From assembly GCA_031288675.1 (NCBI GenBank), contig JAITQY010000156.1:1-14747 (forward strand): a DNA stretch of 14,747 nucleotides. The letters run 5' to 3'. Below the pieces are notes generated by a model. The model worked only from the letters and a program-made list of their open reading frames with translations, did not search any database and had not been told where the DNA came from. The position numbers and the translations under genes were made by a program. Position 1 is the first letter of the stretch. Each line of letters starts with the position of its first letter. This DNA is from Oscillospiraceae bacterium. GTDB taxonomy: Bacteria > Bacillota > Clostridia > Oscillospirales > Oscillospiraceae. Below, piece after piece: positions 1 through 6,459 of the stretch.

Positions 1-941
1 CGGATGTTGCGCGATTCCGGTCCCGGAATCGGATTGACGAGTATCGCGGGAAGGTTCTTTACTAAAAGTTCCGTACACGTTAGTCCGCCGGGCTTGGTGA
101 CGATACAGTCCGCCGCGTCCATATATAACTCCACATTGTTGGCGTAGCCGATAGGGAATAAATTAGTGTTTGAAATCTTTTGAAGCTCCTTAACGGTTTT
201 CTCGTTCTTGCCGCAAATTGCAGCGACTTGATAGTCGCGGTCAAGATTGAGTATGCTTTCGCACGTCTCGGGAATGTTACCGTAGCCCATACTTCCGCCC
301 ATAACCAATACGGTAGTCTGGTCAGGATCAAGTCCGAGCGCCAGCCGGGCGCCGCGCTTGTCCTCCCGGTGCAGAAACTTTGGGCGCACGGGGATTCCTA
401 ACGGTAAAAGCTTGCGCTCCGGAATACCGCGCGCAACCGCCGCTCCGGAAAAAAGCTCGTCCGCGATGACCAGGTAGTCCATAAAGTCGCAGTCTTCCCA
501 ATACGGATGGATGCAGTAATCGGTCATAACGCCGATAACGGGACAGCGGATCAGTCCGCGCGCTTTAAGGTCGTTTAGTGTAAGCGTACAGAAAACGTGA
601 GTGGTGAGTATTACATCAGGCATATCGCCGCGGAAATAGTGCGAAAAACGGTCAACAAGAAATTCACTTCCCGAGAGCGCCAAAGCGGCTTTGCGCAGGT
701 TCTCGGCAGATTCAAGCGTGTCATAGCTTTTGCCGAACAGGGCGGGGAAGTACCGCGTTACGAACAGATAGCCCTTGTCCATAACGTCGTAAAAGAATTT
801 ATTTATATACTGGAAAAAATCCTCTTTGAAAACATCGATGTCCTCACCGAGTTCACGCCGGCGAATAAACTCCGCCTCTATACTGTCCGCCGCGGCATTG
901 TGACCTCCGCCGGTAGTTACGCTTAATATTAATACTCGCAT
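1..941 (-). CDS. MGDG synthase/UgtP-family glycolipid glycosyltransferase (partial, 3' end outside window)
   Basis: The visible 313 residues are the N-terminal and most of the C-terminal part of a GT28-type enzyme. Such enzymes move a sugar from a nucleotide sugar to diacylglycerol at the inner face of the membrane, making glycolipids or lipoteichoic acid anchors. Residues 9-18 carry the family signature TTGGGHNAAA; HVFCT (115-119) and DYCIHPYW (141-148) match the acceptor half. The sugar-nucleotide half shows MGGSMGYGNI (214-223) and KPGGLTCTELL (283-293), followed by NPIPG (303-307). Family members are usually about 370-400 residues, so roughly 60-90 residues lie beyond position 1. The ATG at 939-941 is preceded by GGAGGAT (948-954). 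It is divergent from gpr. Diacylglycerol as acceptor is inferred from the family; a MurG-like role is less likely because the N-terminal signature is of the MGDG synthase type. Confidence 0.88.
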   Translation of the reverse strand, partial: MRVLILSVTTGGGHNAAADSIEAEFIRRRELGEDIDVFKEDFFQYINKFFYDVMDKGYLFVTRYFPALFGKSYDTLESAENLRKAALALSGSEFLVDRFSHYFRGDMPDVILTTHVFCTLTLNDLKARGLIRCPVIGVMTDYCIHPYWEDCDFMDYLVIADELFSGAAVARGIPERKLLPLGIPVRPKFLHREDKRGARLALGLDPDQTTVLVMGGSMGYGNIPETCESILNLDRDYQVAAICGKNEKTVKELQKISNTNLFPIGYANNVELYMDAADCIVTKPGGLTCTELLVKNLPAILVNPIPGPESRNI

Positions 942-961
942 AAAATCATCCTCCATATGGA

Positions 962-990
962 AAGATAACAAATAAATTAAAAGTTGTCAA
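962..990 (-). promoter_or_regulatory. Sigma-A promoter for the glycosyltransferase
   Basis: On the minus strand, TTGACA (990-985) is followed after 17 bases by TATCTT (967-962), and the -10 is preceded by TGT (an extended -10). The start site would fall near 956, giving a leader of only about 15 bases that just contains the ribosome binding site. The same short-leader design is seen before parA. Confidence 0.6.
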
Positions 991-1061
991 TAGAGTATAG
1001 CCAACATTTTACAATAAGTTTACGATTGGCATTATTATTTTTTTATAGAGGGGCGGAAAAT

Positions 1062-1901
1062 ATGTTCAAACATAAACCGCAGTATCGTACAGACCTTGCT
1101 TCGGAAGCGGCGGAAACGCTTCGCGCCGGGCGCGGCGCAGGGCGTATACACGGAATAATATCTGACCGCGCTGAGGAGGACGGCTTCACTACTGATACGG
1201 TACGTGTGATAAACGGAACCGGAGCCGCCGCAATCGGCAAGCCGATAGGGCATTATGTTACGGTAGGTCTGGAGCCGCTTACTGTACGCCGGGAGCTGAA
1301 CGCCTTTACAAGAGCGGCGAAAAAAATCGCGTCAGAGCTAAGATTTATGCTGATGGAACAGGATGTGGAAGATTCTGATCCGGTGTTAGTAATGGGGTTG
1401 GGCAATGAGTCGGTTACTTCGGACAGCGTAGGACCGGTAGCCGTCAGGAAGATTTTCGCCACCCGAAAGGTTGCGGAGGATTCCGGACTGCGGAAAGTCT
1501 CCTGTGTCAGCGCGGGAGTACTCGGAACTACCGGTATCGAGGCGGCGGAACTTTTGCAGGGCGTAATCAGAGAGACATATCCGAAAGCGGCGGTTATCGT
1601 AGACGCGCTCGCGGCGGCTGACAGCAAGCGCTTATGTAAAAGCGTGCAAATCAATGACAGCGGAATAATACCCGGCAGCGGAGTAGGGAACTCCCGCGCC
1701 GCGATGAATAAAGAAAGTCTCGGAGTCCCGGTAATAGCGGTCGGAATCCCGACTGTGACGGATATAGGGGATGGGCTGATCGTTACACCGCGCGATATAG
1801 ACGCATCTGCGGAGGAACTGGGACGTCTGCTCGCGCACGCGATAAACATTGCGCTTCAGGATGCGTTAGATGAAAATGAACTTCGTGAACTGCTGATGTA
1901 A
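1062..1901 (+). CDS. gpr: GPR endopeptidase (spore germination protease)
   Basis: GPR is the aspartic-type peptidase (MEROPS A25) that degrades small acid-soluble DNA-binding proteins (SASPs) at germination, inside the spore core. The 279-residue product starts MFKHKPQYRTDLASEAAE, matching the conserved RTDLA region where the zymogen loses a short propeptide. The two Asp residues linked to activity lie in MGLGNESVTSDSVGP (D121) and VIVDALAAADSKRL (D181). The block from NDSGIIPGSGVGNSR to VGIPTVTDI (198-235) is also typical. It is shorter than the roughly 370-residue Bacillus enzyme, lacking C-terminal residues, which is common in Clostridia. The frame is open upstream to a TTG at 984, but the ATG at 1062 has the ribosome binding site GAGGGG (1048-1053) and fits the family N terminus. 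A spore-specific promoter is expected but not clearly visible. This gene is the main evidence that the host forms endospores. Confidence 0.95.
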   Translation: MFKHKPQYRTDLASEAAETLRAGRGAGRIHGIISDRAEEDGFTTDTVRVINGTGAAAIGKPIGHYVTVGLEPLTVRRELNAFTRAAKKIASELRFMLMEQDVEDSDPVLVMGLGNESVTSDSVGPVAVRKIFATRKVAEDSGLRKVSCVSAGVLGTTGIEAAELLQGVIRETYPKAAVIVDALAAADSKRLCKSVQINDSGIIPGSGVGNSRAAMNKESLGVPVIAVGIPTVTDIGDGLIVTPRDIDASAEELGRLLAHAINIALQDALDENELRELLM

Positions 1902-1921
1902 AAAGGAACCCATTTTTCACT

Positions 1922-1938
1922 GTTAACAAATTGTTTAC
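1922..1938. repeat. Operator-like 17-bp imperfect inverted repeat
   Basis: GTTAACAAATTGTTTAC is symmetric except for one base pair per arm and the central base. It lies 20 bp upstream of the -35 of the first parA promoter and downstream of gpr. Its position suits a regulator site, but no named regulator motif is recognised and the region is AT-rich, so chance symmetry is possible. Confidence 0.3.
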
Positions 1939-1958
1939 GTTTGTAAGTAAATTAACTC

Positions 1959-1987
1959 TTGACAAACCGTATTTTATGTGCTATAAT
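1959..1987 (+). promoter_or_regulatory. Promoter P1 of the parA-parB-serS-rsmG operon
   Basis: TTGACA (1959-1964), 17-base spacer, TATAAT (1982-1987), with TGC directly before the -10 (extended -10). This is a full consensus sigma-A promoter. The start site would be near 1994, so its transcript has a leader of about 165 bases that includes the parS-like palindrome. Confidence 0.85.
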
Positions 1988-2048
1988 ACAGGAGCAGCCG
2001 ATAAAAGAAAAGCATTTAGATAAGTTGCAATATTATATAATATCTGTT

Positions 2049-2076
2049 GCAGAATGCTCCACGTGGAGCATTCTGC
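2049..2076. promoter_or_regulatory. parS: parS-like centromere site: 28-bp perfect palindrome
   Basis: Bases 2049-2062 (GCAGAATGCTCCAC) are repeated exactly as their reverse complement in 2063-2076. The central 16 bases, TGCTCCACGTGGAGCA (2055-2070), keep the CACGTG core and agree at 12 of 16 positions with the classical parS TGTTTCACGTGAAACA and at 14 of 16 with the variant TGTTCCACGTGGAACA. ParB encoded about 0.9 kb downstream is the expected binder and loads on DNA here as a CTP-dependent clamp. No T-run follows, so it is not a terminator. Lying between P1 and P2, it could also act as an operator or as an RNA hairpin in the P1 leader. ParB binding is inferred. Confidence 0.75.
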
Positions 2077-2106
2077 GAACGGAAATCAGAAATTTCTAAA
2101 TACCGC

Positions 2107-2135
2107 TTGCATTTTCCGTTTGCCTGTGCTATGAT
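2107..2135 (+). promoter_or_regulatory. Promoter P2 directly before parA
   Basis: TTGCAT (2107-2112), 17-base spacer, TATGAT (2130-2135), with TGC before the -10. The element TGTGCTATGAT repeats the TGTGCTATAAT of P1 with one change. The start would be near 2142, leaving an 18-base leader holding the ribosome binding site GGAGG (2149-2153). Confidence 0.65.
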
Positions 2136-2159
2136 GTTCCTCACACACGGAGGAAGTAT

Positions 2160-2921
2160 ATGGCGAAAATTATTGCGCTGTTCAATCAAAAAGGCGGAGT
2201 AGGGAAAACGACTACGGCGGTCAACCTTACTGCGTCGCTGACTAAGCTCGGGAAAAAAGTTCTGCTTGTGGACGTAGACCCGCAGGGGCACAGCGGAAGC
2301 GGACTTGGCTTAGACAAAGACCGATGCAGTCCGAACGCGTTTCACGTTATTCTTGAGAACGAGCCTGCGGAAAACGCTGTTCACAGCACTAAGTTCGGCG
2401 ACGTAATCCCAGCTAACAAGGAGCTTTTCGGCGCCGGAATCACGATGTCAGGCGTCCCGAACCGCGAATATGTTCTGAAAACCGCGCTTGAACCCTTAAA
2501 AGACCGTTATGACTATATCTTCATAGATTGTCCGGCGCTTTTGGAACTGCTTACGCTTAACGCGCTCTGCGCTGCGGATAGTCTGCTGATACCCGTGCAG
2601 TGCGAATACCTCGCGTTAGAAGGGCTAAGCGACCTTATGACGTCGTTTAAGCTGATTAAGCGCGGACTGAATCCGGAGCTTGAGATACTTGGCGTAGTCC
2701 TGACTATGTACGACGGGCGCACAAACCTTTCCTCTCAGGTAGCGGCGGAGGTCAAACGCTACTTCCGCGATAAAGTTTTCAAAATCCCGATTCCGCGCAA
2801 CGTCCGTCTTTCCGAGGCGCCCAGTCACTCCAAGCCGGTGCTCGCCTATGACGGAACAAGCAAAGGCTCAAAAGCGTATTTGGATCTTGCGGGCGAAATA
2901 ATTTCCCGTACACGCAATTAA
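2160..2921 (+). CDS. parA: Chromosome partition ATPase ParA/Soj
   Basis: A 253-residue MinD/ParA ATPase that binds DNA non-specifically as an ATP dimer and, with ParB-parS, positions the origin region; in Bacillus the homologue Soj also modulates DnaA. The deviant Walker A QKGGVGKTTT (10-19) has the signature Lys11 and Lys16. Walker A' is LLVDVDPQG (35-43) with the catalytic-type Asp40, and Walker B is YIFIDCP (119-125) with Asp123. VQCEYLALEGL (146-156) is typical of the family. Length is normal. The ATG at 2160 has GGAGG six bases upstream. It is first in the operon, 44 bp before parB, under P1 and P2. The chromosomal rather than plasmid type is inferred from the rsmG neighbourhood and from the lack of an N-terminal helix-turn-helix. 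Confidence 0.96.
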   Translation: MAKIIALFNQKGGVGKTTTAVNLTASLTKLGKKVLLVDVDPQGHSGSGLGLDKDRCSPNAFHVILENEPAENAVHSTKFGDVIPANKELFGAGITMSGVPNREYVLKTALEPLKDRYDYIFIDCPALLELLTLNALCAADSLLIPVQCEYLALEGLSDLMTSFKLIKRGLNPELEILGVVLTMYDGRTNLSSQVAAEVKRYFRDKVFKIPIPRNVRLSEAPSHSKPVLAYDGTSKGSKAYLDLAGEIISRTRN

Positions 2922-2965
2922 CAGGGATTCCGGTCTTATTATAAAACTAATCTAAGGAGGTTTTT

Positions 2966-3859
2966 ATGGCTTCAGAAAAAGGACTTGGCAAGGGCTTATC
3001 CGCACTCTTGGGCGGCGCGTCCGCCTCAGAGGAACTGGAGAGCGTTTATCTCCCGATTATGGAAATCGAATCCTCCTATATTCAGCCGCGCTATCTTTTC
3101 AAAGAGAACGCGCTGCAAGAGCTTGCGGATAGTATCCGTGTCAACGGTATCATTCAGCCGCTTACCGTTCGTAAAACCCGAAGCGGCAAATATGAGATAA
3201 TCGCCGGAGAACGCCGCTGGCGCGCCGCTAAAATCGCGGAGCTTGATACCGTTCCCGTTCGGATTATTGAAGCCGACGACCGTAAGGCGGCGCATCTTGC
3301 GCTTGTCGAGAACCTCCAGCGCGAAGACCTTAATCCGATTGAAGAGGCGAACGGTTTCCAGCGGCTTATAGACGAATATTATCTTACGCAGGAACAGGTC
3401 GCGGAGCAAATCGGGAAATCCCGCGCTTATGTCAGTAACTCCGTAAGATTAACCGCGTTGCCTAAGGACGTTATCACATACATTGAGGGCGGAAACCTCT
3501 CCGCCGGTCACGCGAAAGTACTGTTGGGGCTGAAAGACTTTCCCGGCTTGCAGATTCAATTAGCAAGATTGATTACCGACAGGGGACTTACCGTTCGGGA
3601 GACCGAAGAGGAAGTCCGCAAATTGAACAAAAATTCTAAACTTCCGCAAAGCGTTGATAACGATACGGACGGAAAGAATGCGGTTCGTATGTACATAGAC
3701 GACCTTGCGCGCATCGCGGAGCAAACGCTCGGGCGGCGCGTTAGAATTTCCGGTAACGGGAAAAAAGGGAAAATCTCTATTGATTATTACAGTCAGAATG
3801 ACCTTGACGACATTATAAATCTATTTGCTCAGACAAACAGGGAGGCTAATTCAAAATGA
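2966..3859 (+). CDS. parB: Chromosome partition protein ParB/Spo0J
   Basis: A 297-residue CTP-dependent DNA clamp that loads at parS, spreads along flanking DNA, recruits SMC and stimulates ParA. The N-terminal GLGKGLSALLG (6-16) is the usual ParA-activating segment. The CTP-binding domain shows GIIQPLTVRK (61-70), GERRWRA (81-87) and ENLQRED (115-121). The helix-turn-helix covers about 141-162 (TQEQVAEQIGKSRAYVSNSV), followed by LSAGHAKVLLGL (178-189). The C-terminal dimerisation domain is short and ends around 260-297. The ribosome binding site AAGGAGG (2954-2960) is near-ideal. The stop overlaps the serS start in ATGA, pointing to translational coupling. The likely target is the palindrome at 2049-2076. 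Confidence 0.96.
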   Translation: MASEKGLGKGLSALLGGASASEELESVYLPIMEIESSYIQPRYLFKENALQELADSIRVNGIIQPLTVRKTRSGKYEIIAGERRWRAAKIAELDTVPVRIIEADDRKAAHLALVENLQREDLNPIEEANGFQRLIDEYYLTQEQVAEQIGKSRAYVSNSVRLTALPKDVITYIEGGNLSAGHAKVLLGLKDFPGLQIQLARLITDRGLTVRETEEEVRKLNKNSKLPQSVDNDTDGKNAVRMYIDDLARIAEQTLGRRVRISGNGKKGKISIDYYSQNDLDDIINLFAQTNREANSK

Positions 3860-5145
3860 TTGACATCAGATATTTACGCGAACATACCAGTGACGCTAAG
3901 CGCCGTTTACTCGCCAAAGGCGCTGATTTCAGCGCGGAAATCGACACAATACTTGAGCTTGACTCTCGCCGCCGCGCTATTATTTCCGATACCGATGCTA
4001 AAAAGGCGGAGCAAAACGCCGTATCCAAGCAAATTCCGCAAATCAAAAAGAACGGCGGCGACGCTTCGGAGCTTCTTGCTAAGATGAAAGTACTCAGCGA
4101 CGAAATCAAGGACGCCGACAATACGCTGCGTGAAGTCGAAGCGGAGTTCCGCAGCGGAATGCTCGGGCTGTACAACCTTCCGGACGAAGACCTTGCGCCC
4201 GGCGGCAAGGAGAACAACGAACCCATACGCTTCTTCGGCGAGCCTAAAACCTTTGATTTTGCGCCTAAACATCATGTTGACCTCTGTCTTGAGCTCGGCT
4301 TGATAGACTATGAACGCGGAACGAAACTTGCCGGTAACGGCTTTTGGATTTACAAAGGAATGGGGGCGCGCTTGGAATGGGCGCTTCTGAACTACTTCAT
4401 TGACACGCATCTTGCCGATGGCTATGAATTGATTATTCCGCCGCTGATGCTTGAGTACGAATGCGGAGTTACTGCCGGTCAGTTTCCGAAGTTCGCAGAC
4501 GAAGTATATAAAATCGCGAACCCCACAGATGAGCGTATGCACTATATGCTTCCTACTGCGGAGGCTGCGCTGGTCAGTCTGCACCGTGATGAAATCCTTT
4601 CTGAAAAAGAGCTGCCGCGCAAGTATATAAGCTATACGCCGTGTTTCCGCCGTGAGGCGGGCAGCTACCGTTCCGACGAACGCGGAATGGTGCGCGGACA
4701 TCAGTTCAATAAGGTGGAGATGGTTCAATACACCACTCCGGAAAACTCCGGAGCGGCGTTTGAGGAGCTTGTTGCCAAAGCGGAAAAACTGGTAAGCGGA
4801 CTTGGCTTCCATTTCCGCACGGTTAAACTTGCCGCCGGAGATTGCAGCGCGTCTATGGCGCGGACATACGATATAGAGATTCAAATTCCCTCTATGGACG
4901 GTTATAAGGAAGTTTCCAGCGTCAGTAACGCGCGTGATTTTCAGGCGCGACGTGGAATGATCCGCTACCGCCGCGATAGTGACGGTAAGGTAGATTACTG
5001 CCATACGCTTAACGGGTCTGGACTGGCGACAAGCCGTATTCTGCCCGCGCTTGTAGAGCAGGGTCAGCGCGCCGACGGCAGCGTCGTCGTGCCGGAAGTT
5101 CTCCGCAAATATCTCGGCGGAATTGAAATTATTGAGAAACAATAA
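3856..5145 (+). CDS. serS: Seryl-tRNA synthetase
   Basis: A cytosolic class II synthetase, 429 residues (normal length), charging tRNA-Ser with serine using ATP. Residues about 27-100 form the long charged coiled coil that grips the tRNA long arm. The catalytic core shows the TAE motif (234-236) in LPTAEAALVSLHRDE, motif 2 FRREAGSYRSDERG (264-277), the serine-binding region EVSSVSNARDFQARR (352-366) and motif 3 NGSGLATSRILPALVE (386-401). The segment AAGDCSASMARTYDIEIQ (326-343) differs from the common CTGDLGF-type version, suggesting a divergent bacterial subgroup; activity is still expected. The start overlaps the parB stop by 4 nt and has GGGAGG (3840-3845). There is no room for a T-box leader, so expression should follow the par operon promoters. 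It may or may not be the only serS in the genome. Confidence 0.96.
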   Translation: MIDIRYLREHTSDAKRRLLAKGADFSAEIDTILELDSRRRAIISDTDAKKAEQNAVSKQIPQIKKNGGDASELLAKMKVLSDEIKDADNTLREVEAEFRSGMLGLYNLPDEDLAPGGKENNEPIRFFGEPKTFDFAPKHHVDLCLELGLIDYERGTKLAGNGFWIYKGMGARLEWALLNYFIDTHLADGYELIIPPLMLEYECGVTAGQFPKFADEVYKIANPTDERMHYMLPTAEAALVSLHRDEILSEKELPRKYISYTPCFRREAGSYRSDERGMVRGHQFNKVEMVQYTTPENSGAAFEELVAKAEKLVSGLGFHFRTVKLAAGDCSASMARTYDIEIQIPSMDGYKEVSSVSNARDFQARRGMIRYRRDSDGKVDYCHTLNGSGLATSRILPALVEQGQRADGSVVVPEVLRKYLGGIEIIEKQ

Positions 5146-5200
5146 CCCTGTCCGTACAAACCAATCTTTTGAGTAAAAACACCAACCTTTGGAGAACACA

Positions 5201-5710
5201 ATGAACCGGCAAAATTACTCTGTCATTATTAAATCGCTCCTTGCCACGCTCCTTGCGGTTGCCGTCGGCGCGGGAGTTCACTATGCGCACAGGGTTACGT
5301 ACCTGCAAGACCCGGCGTCCCGAAACATTGAGCTTATGCAGACCTATATGCAGGACGCCCAAAGTTTGTTTGTAGAGAAAAGCATTCCGGTGCAGGATAT
5401 TGCGATGCTCGTATGGGATAAGCCAGGTTACCGTGCAGTGCAGATGAATTTTTCAGAATCTCCCTTAGCAAAGACGATTAACGGTTCAGAGATTCCTCAG
5501 ACTGTCCTTGACGCGGCGTTTACTCTGTCCGCGTCCGGCGCGTCAGTCAAAAATGTCACTGTTACTAAAGAGGGAGCGTATTTTTACACCAGCTATACGG
5601 ACGCCGGAGTTGTCGGTTTCGTCTATGAAACCTATCCGGACAGCGTTACAGACTATGATACAATGGAGCTATTAGAAAATTGGAAGATATTCTACAGACT
5701 GAACGAGTAA
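5201..5710 (+). CDS. Small membrane-anchored extracytoplasmic protein, unknown function
   Basis: I do not recognise this 169-residue protein. The N terminus has basic residues and then a hydrophobic stretch (about residues 9-27, VIIKSLLATLLAVAVGAG), suiting a signal anchor or uncleaved signal peptide with the rest outside the cell. No lipobox cysteine is present. The remaining 140 or so residues are polar, with Tyr-rich segments near 115-135, and could form a small alpha/beta domain. The ATG at 5201 is preceded by GGAG (5191-5194); an in-frame TTG at 5189 is less suitable. It lies 55 bp after serS, and its last 31 bases overlap the start of rsmG, so it is part of the same operon. Genes between parB and rsmG vary between lineages, so context gives no clear function. 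Confidence 0.8.
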   Translation: MNRQNYSVIIKSLLATLLAVAVGAGVHYAHRVTYLQDPASRNIELMQTYMQDAQSLFVEKSIPVQDIAMLVWDKPGYRAVQMNFSESPLAKTINGSEIPQTVLDAAFTLSASGASVKNVTVTKEGAYFYTSYTDAGVVGFVYETYPDSVTDYDTMELLENWKIFYRLNE

Positions 5711-6327
5711 AATTTCAACGCTATGCTGACCTCTTGGCGGAGTGGAACTCCCGAATTGATCTCACATCGGTTCCGGCGGAGGAGACTTGGACGCGTCACT
5801 TTGCGGACAGTCTGCAGCTCCTGAATTTTGCTGATTTTTCTGAAAAAAGTGTGATTGACGTCGGCAGCGGCGCCGGATTTCCGGGCGTTCCGCTCAAAAT
5901 TGCGGAGCCGAGCATTTCGCTCACGCTTCTTGACGCTACAGCAAAGCGCACGGATTTCCTGCGCGCACTGTGTAAAGAACTCGGTATTGATGTAACGATT
6001 ATACACGGTCGCGCGGAGGACTGTGCTAAGCCGGCAGATTCCGCCGGGCTGCGCGAATCTTTTGATTTTGCGCTCTCCAGAGCTGTCGCTAAACTCAATG
6101 TGTTAAGCGAAATAATTTTGCCGTTCGTCAAAGTCGGCGGTATGGTTCTTCTTCACAAGGGTGAACGTGCGGACGAAGAGCTTCGCTCTGCCGCGGAGAT
6201 TATTTCGGCTCTCGGGGCGGAGCCGGAGCGCGTTCAGCGCTATGAATACGGCAATATTATAGTATTGCGCAAGCTGCGTCCCACCCCCGTTAAATATCCC
6301 CGCAGCTGGAAAAAAATCAACGCCTGA
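5680..6327 (+). CDS. rsmG: 16S rRNA (guanine-N7) methyltransferase RsmG (GidB)
   Basis: RsmG methylates N7 of G527 (E. coli numbering) of 16S rRNA using S-adenosylmethionine; loss gives low-level streptomycin resistance in other bacteria. The 215-residue product has the conserved N-terminal helix with NSRIDLTSV (23-31), RHFADSL (39-45), the SAM-binding loop IDVGSGAGFPGVPLKI (59-74), acidic D85 at the end of the next strand, and SRAVAKLNVL in the RAVA region. It ends in the family-like PRSWKKI. The start is a TTG at 5680 inside the preceding gene, with GGAG at 5665-5668 as ribosome binding site. No in-frame ATG suits the family N terminus, so a TTG start with a 31-base overlap is the best choice. 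Chromosomal rsmG next to parAB is classical Gram-positive synteny. Confidence 0.94.
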   Translation: MEDILQTERVKFQRYADLLAEWNSRIDLTSVPAEETWTRHFADSLQLLNFADFSEKSVIDVGSGAGFPGVPLKIAEPSISLTLLDATAKRTDFLRALCKELGIDVTIIHGRAEDCAKPADSAGLRESFDFALSRAVAKLNVLSEIILPFVKVGGMVLLHKGERADEELRSAAEIISALGAEPERVQRYEYGNIIVLRKLRPTPVKYPRSWKKINA

Positions 6328-6459
6328 GGTTTTATCATAACGTTTTTATTTCCTTATTGCGGACTCTAATCTGTAAGACTATTTGCATTACCGCAACAGT
6401 GAAAAATTTTCTGCACCAAATTCTCGCTTCCGCATATACTGGCGCGAGGTGATGAAAAT

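Noticed and set aside
1028..1037. GGCATTATTA before gpr, similar to a forespore sigma (SigF/SigG) -10
   Set aside because: No matching -35 (GNATR-like) lies 15-16 bases upstream; the GTATA at 995-999 is too far away. Left unannotated.
1253..1849. Open frame of 198 codons on the minus strand opposite gpr
   Set aside because: Composition is a Ser/Thr/Pro-rich shadow of gpr codons, without start signals or known motif.
3907..5199. Open frame of about 430 codons on the minus strand opposite serS
   Set aside because: It mirrors serS, has no ribosome binding site or recognisable motif, and long antisense frames are common opposite genes with biased codon use. serS on the plus strand is unambiguous.
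6357..6396. TTGCGG/CCGCAA inverted repeat after rsmG
   Set aside because: Only 6 bp with a 28-base loop and no T-run, so neither a terminator nor a convincing operator.
6415..6441. ACC-16-CATATACTG before the amidase-like gene, resembling a SigK promoter
   Set aside because: The predicted start would fall inside the ribosome binding site at 6446-6452 and the -10 matches only in part.
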